A stretch of DNA of 23,282 nucleotides, taken from DAOTTI01 sp034437795. GTDB taxonomy: Bacteria; Chloroflexota; UBA11872; UBA12225. This document shows, one piece after another, positions 22,247 through 23,282 of the stretch. The stretch is from assembly GCA_034437795.1 (NCBI GenBank), contig DAOTTI010000187.1, positions 1-23,282 on the forward strand. The letters are read 5' to 3'. The stretch's first letter is position 1. The number at the start of each line of letters is the position of its first letter. Made by a program: the position numbers and the translations under genes. The notes under the pieces are model-generated. The model had not been told where the DNA came from, searched no databases, and was given only the letters and a program-made list of their open reading frames with translations.

Positions 22247-22585
22247 CTATTCCGCCCGGCGGGTGCGCGGGCGGGGCTCCACCGCCGGCTCAGCCTCCCG
22301 CGGGGCCGGCGTGACGAACTCCTCCGGGCCCGGGCCAAGCTCCTCGCGCGCAGGGGCCGGCACGGCGACGGGCGGCCGCGCGATCGGCGCCGTAATGCCC
22401 ATGGCCTCAGCGTACCGCAAGTAGGTGTCGATGGACGCCACGACGACGCGGGCCTCCACCGTGATCAGATCGATCCCCACCAGGGAGACCCGCACCCAGG
22501 CGTCAATGACGATGCCCTTATCGAGCACTCGGTCCAGGACGTCGATCAGGCTTGTGCCGCCGCTCGGAACTCGTTCGATGGTCAT
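22247..22585 (-). CDS. gvpA: Gas vesicle structural protein, GvpA-like with C-terminal tail
   Basis: The protein has 112 residues. Residues about 11-68 match the GvpA shell protein almost throughout: SLIDVLDRVLDKGIVIDAWV, then RVSLVGIDLITVEARVVVAS and IDTYLRYAEAMGIT. This is the amphipathic helix-strand-strand-helix unit that packs into the ribbed gas vesicle wall. Residues 69-112 are a Pro/Ala/Glu-rich tail ending in RPRTRRAE, absent from the ~70-residue classic GvpA but seen in longer relatives. The ATG overlaps the gvpJ-like stop as ATGA, so translation is coupled. It could be the major shell protein or a minor paralogue, since other gvp genes probably lie beyond the window edge. Confidence 0.9.
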   Translation of the reverse strand: MTIERVPSGGTSLIDVLDRVLDKGIVIDAWVRVSLVGIDLITVEARVVVASIDTYLRYAEAMGITAPIARPPVAVPAPAREELGPGPEEFVTPAPREAEPAVEPRPRTRRAE

Positions 22586-22983
22586 GGTTGGTTCGTCCCC
22601 TGCCTTGTTCTCCGACGCTGCCTTGGGCCCGCGGTGCGCGCCGCACCGCTCCCCGCCTGGGGCGCCGCCAGTTGCTGTTCCAGTGCCGCCAGCCGGGCCT
22701 CCAGCCGCGCCATGGCGTCTTCCTCACGCGGCGTGCCGGCCGTGCCGGCGGGGAGCTCCCCAGCCGGCGCCGCCGGATGCACCAGCGTGTGATCGTATCG
22801 CCACCAGTTCAAACCGATCTGCTCCGCCTTGTCGATCGAGCAGACCAGCAGCCGGATGCGCACCGTCAGCAGCTCCACATTGGCCAGCGAGATCCTGATG
22901 TCACCGGCTACGACCAGCCCCTTGTCCAGTACCCGGTCAAGGATATCCACCAGATTGGTCGGAGCCGCTTGATAGGCGCTCAC
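22582..22983 (-). CDS. gvpJ: Gas vesicle protein, GvpJ/GvpM-type
   Basis: From GTG 22983 the protein has 133 residues. Residues about 6-62 (APTNLVDILDRVLDKGLVVA, then GDIRISLANVELLTVRIRLL and VCSIDKAEQIGLNWW) are a GvpA-superfamily core of the J/M type: AGDI replaces the IDAW of GvpA and the helix ends GLNWW. GvpJ-type proteins are minor shell parts thought to act in nucleation and tip shape. The C-terminal ~70 residues are an extension with a short coiled coil (AMARLEARLAALEQQLAA) and a basic end. GGGAGG seven bases upstream fixes the GTG; the frame runs to 23049 but that overlaps the end of gvpK. gvpK ends 34 bases upstream. Whether J or M is the right letter cannot be settled by eye. Confidence 0.85.
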   Translation of the reverse strand: MSAYQAAPTNLVDILDRVLDKGLVVAGDIRISLANVELLTVRIRLLVCSIDKAEQIGLNWWRYDHTLVHPAAPAGELPAGTAGTPREEDAMARLEARLAALEQQLAAPQAGSGAARTAGPRQRRRTRQGTNQP

Positions 22984-23017
22984 GACACCGCCTCCCACGC
23001 CATGTCTCGGCCTCGCC

Positions 23018-23282
23018 TCATACCACGCGCCCCAGCGGCCCCAGGTCAAGGGTCAGCTCGTGTGGTTGCAGACCGAATTGCGCCGCCATCTCCTGGACCT
23101 TCTCTTCCAGGCGCATCAGCGCCAGGCCGATGCGCTCCACCTGCTCGTCGGTCAGGCTCCCGCCTTCCATCCGCCGGATGGCCTGGTGCTCCAGTAATTG
23201 TCGCAGGAATTCCACCAGCGTGAGCACCAGCTTCGCCAGCCCCTGCTCCACCCCTGCCGGATCGAGCGCGATCCGCGGCGGC
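23018..23282 (-). CDS. gvpK: Gas vesicle protein GvpK (5' end outside window)
   Basis: The frame is open from the window edge to TGA at 23018-23020, giving 87 visible residues. The sequence RIALDPAGVEQGLAKLVLTL, then VEFLRQLLEHQAIRRMEGGS and LTDEQVERIGLALMRLEEKV, ending LDLGPLGRVV, is the complete conserved GvpK core; only a short N-terminal part is missing. GvpK is a helical accessory protein needed for vesicle formation in several systems. GTG at 23251 could start a 77-residue product but would drop the conserved RI.LDP segment, so the real start is probably outside. The gene leads directly into gvpJ. Confidence 0.92.
   Translation of the reverse strand, partial: PPRIALDPAGVEQGLAKLVLTLVEFLRQLLEHQAIRRMEGGSLTDEQVERIGLALMRLEEKVQEMAAQFGLQPHELTLDLGPLGRVV

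Overview
The window is about 23 kb of very GC-rich DNA with strong G/C third-position bias, frequent GTG starts, short intergenic gaps and GC-rich interspersed palindromes. Gene content points to a free-living bacterium of the Chloroflexota, most like the Thermomicrobia/Sphaerobacter group: futalosine-pathway menaquinone genes, a UPF0182 membrane protein, an XRE-metallo-beta-lactamase fusion, a ParA-FtsZ pair and gas vesicle genes. That assignment is an inference from gene content and style, not from a marker alignment.

Layout. 1-1263 (+): 3' part of an ABC sugar-type solute-binding protein. 1602-1677 (+): tRNA-Arg(CCG) with its own extended -10 promoter and a rho-independent terminator. 1867-2700 (+): XRE HTH fused to a metallo-beta-lactamase-fold hydrolase. 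2937-3659 (-): cytidylate-kinase-like P-loop protein, apparently leaderless. 3995-5092 (-): SHOCT-like/DUF4097 adhesin-like beta-solenoid protein with a good sigma70-type promoter. 5727-9154 (-): a two-gene unit, zincin-like metallopeptidase followed by a 998-residue UPF0182 membrane protein, joined by a GTGA overlap. 9333-10541 (-): chorismate mutase-prephenate dehydratase-ACT (PheA). 10585-11649 (+): PdxA. 11702-12937 (+): MqnC. 12980-13840 (-): MqnD, convergent with mqnC. 13921-16117 (-): ParA then FtsZ, with an in-frame amber codon separating FtsZ from an 82-codon upstream reading frame that carries the strong ribosome binding site. 16310-17704 (-): DUF1015 protein. 17761-18606 (+): SAM methyltransferase. 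18638-23282 (-): gvpK (cut by the window edge), gvpJ-like and gvpA-like genes, a GAF-PAS-PAS histidine kinase and a REC-histidine kinase, all on one strand and closely packed.

How genes work together. mqnC and mqnD act in the futalosine route to menaquinone. pheA (phenylalanine) and pdxA (B6-type chemistry) are metabolic singletons. parA-ftsZ form a cell-cycle pair. The right end is the most interesting part: gas vesicle shell and assembly genes run directly into two sensor kinases, which suggests buoyancy (or another use of the vesicles) tied to a signalling cascade.

Intergenic regions at 2701-2936, 3660-3994, 5160-5726 and 9155-9332 hold two families of dispersed GC-rich repeats, including a perfect 21-bp hairpin with a 3-nt loop at 3797-3841.
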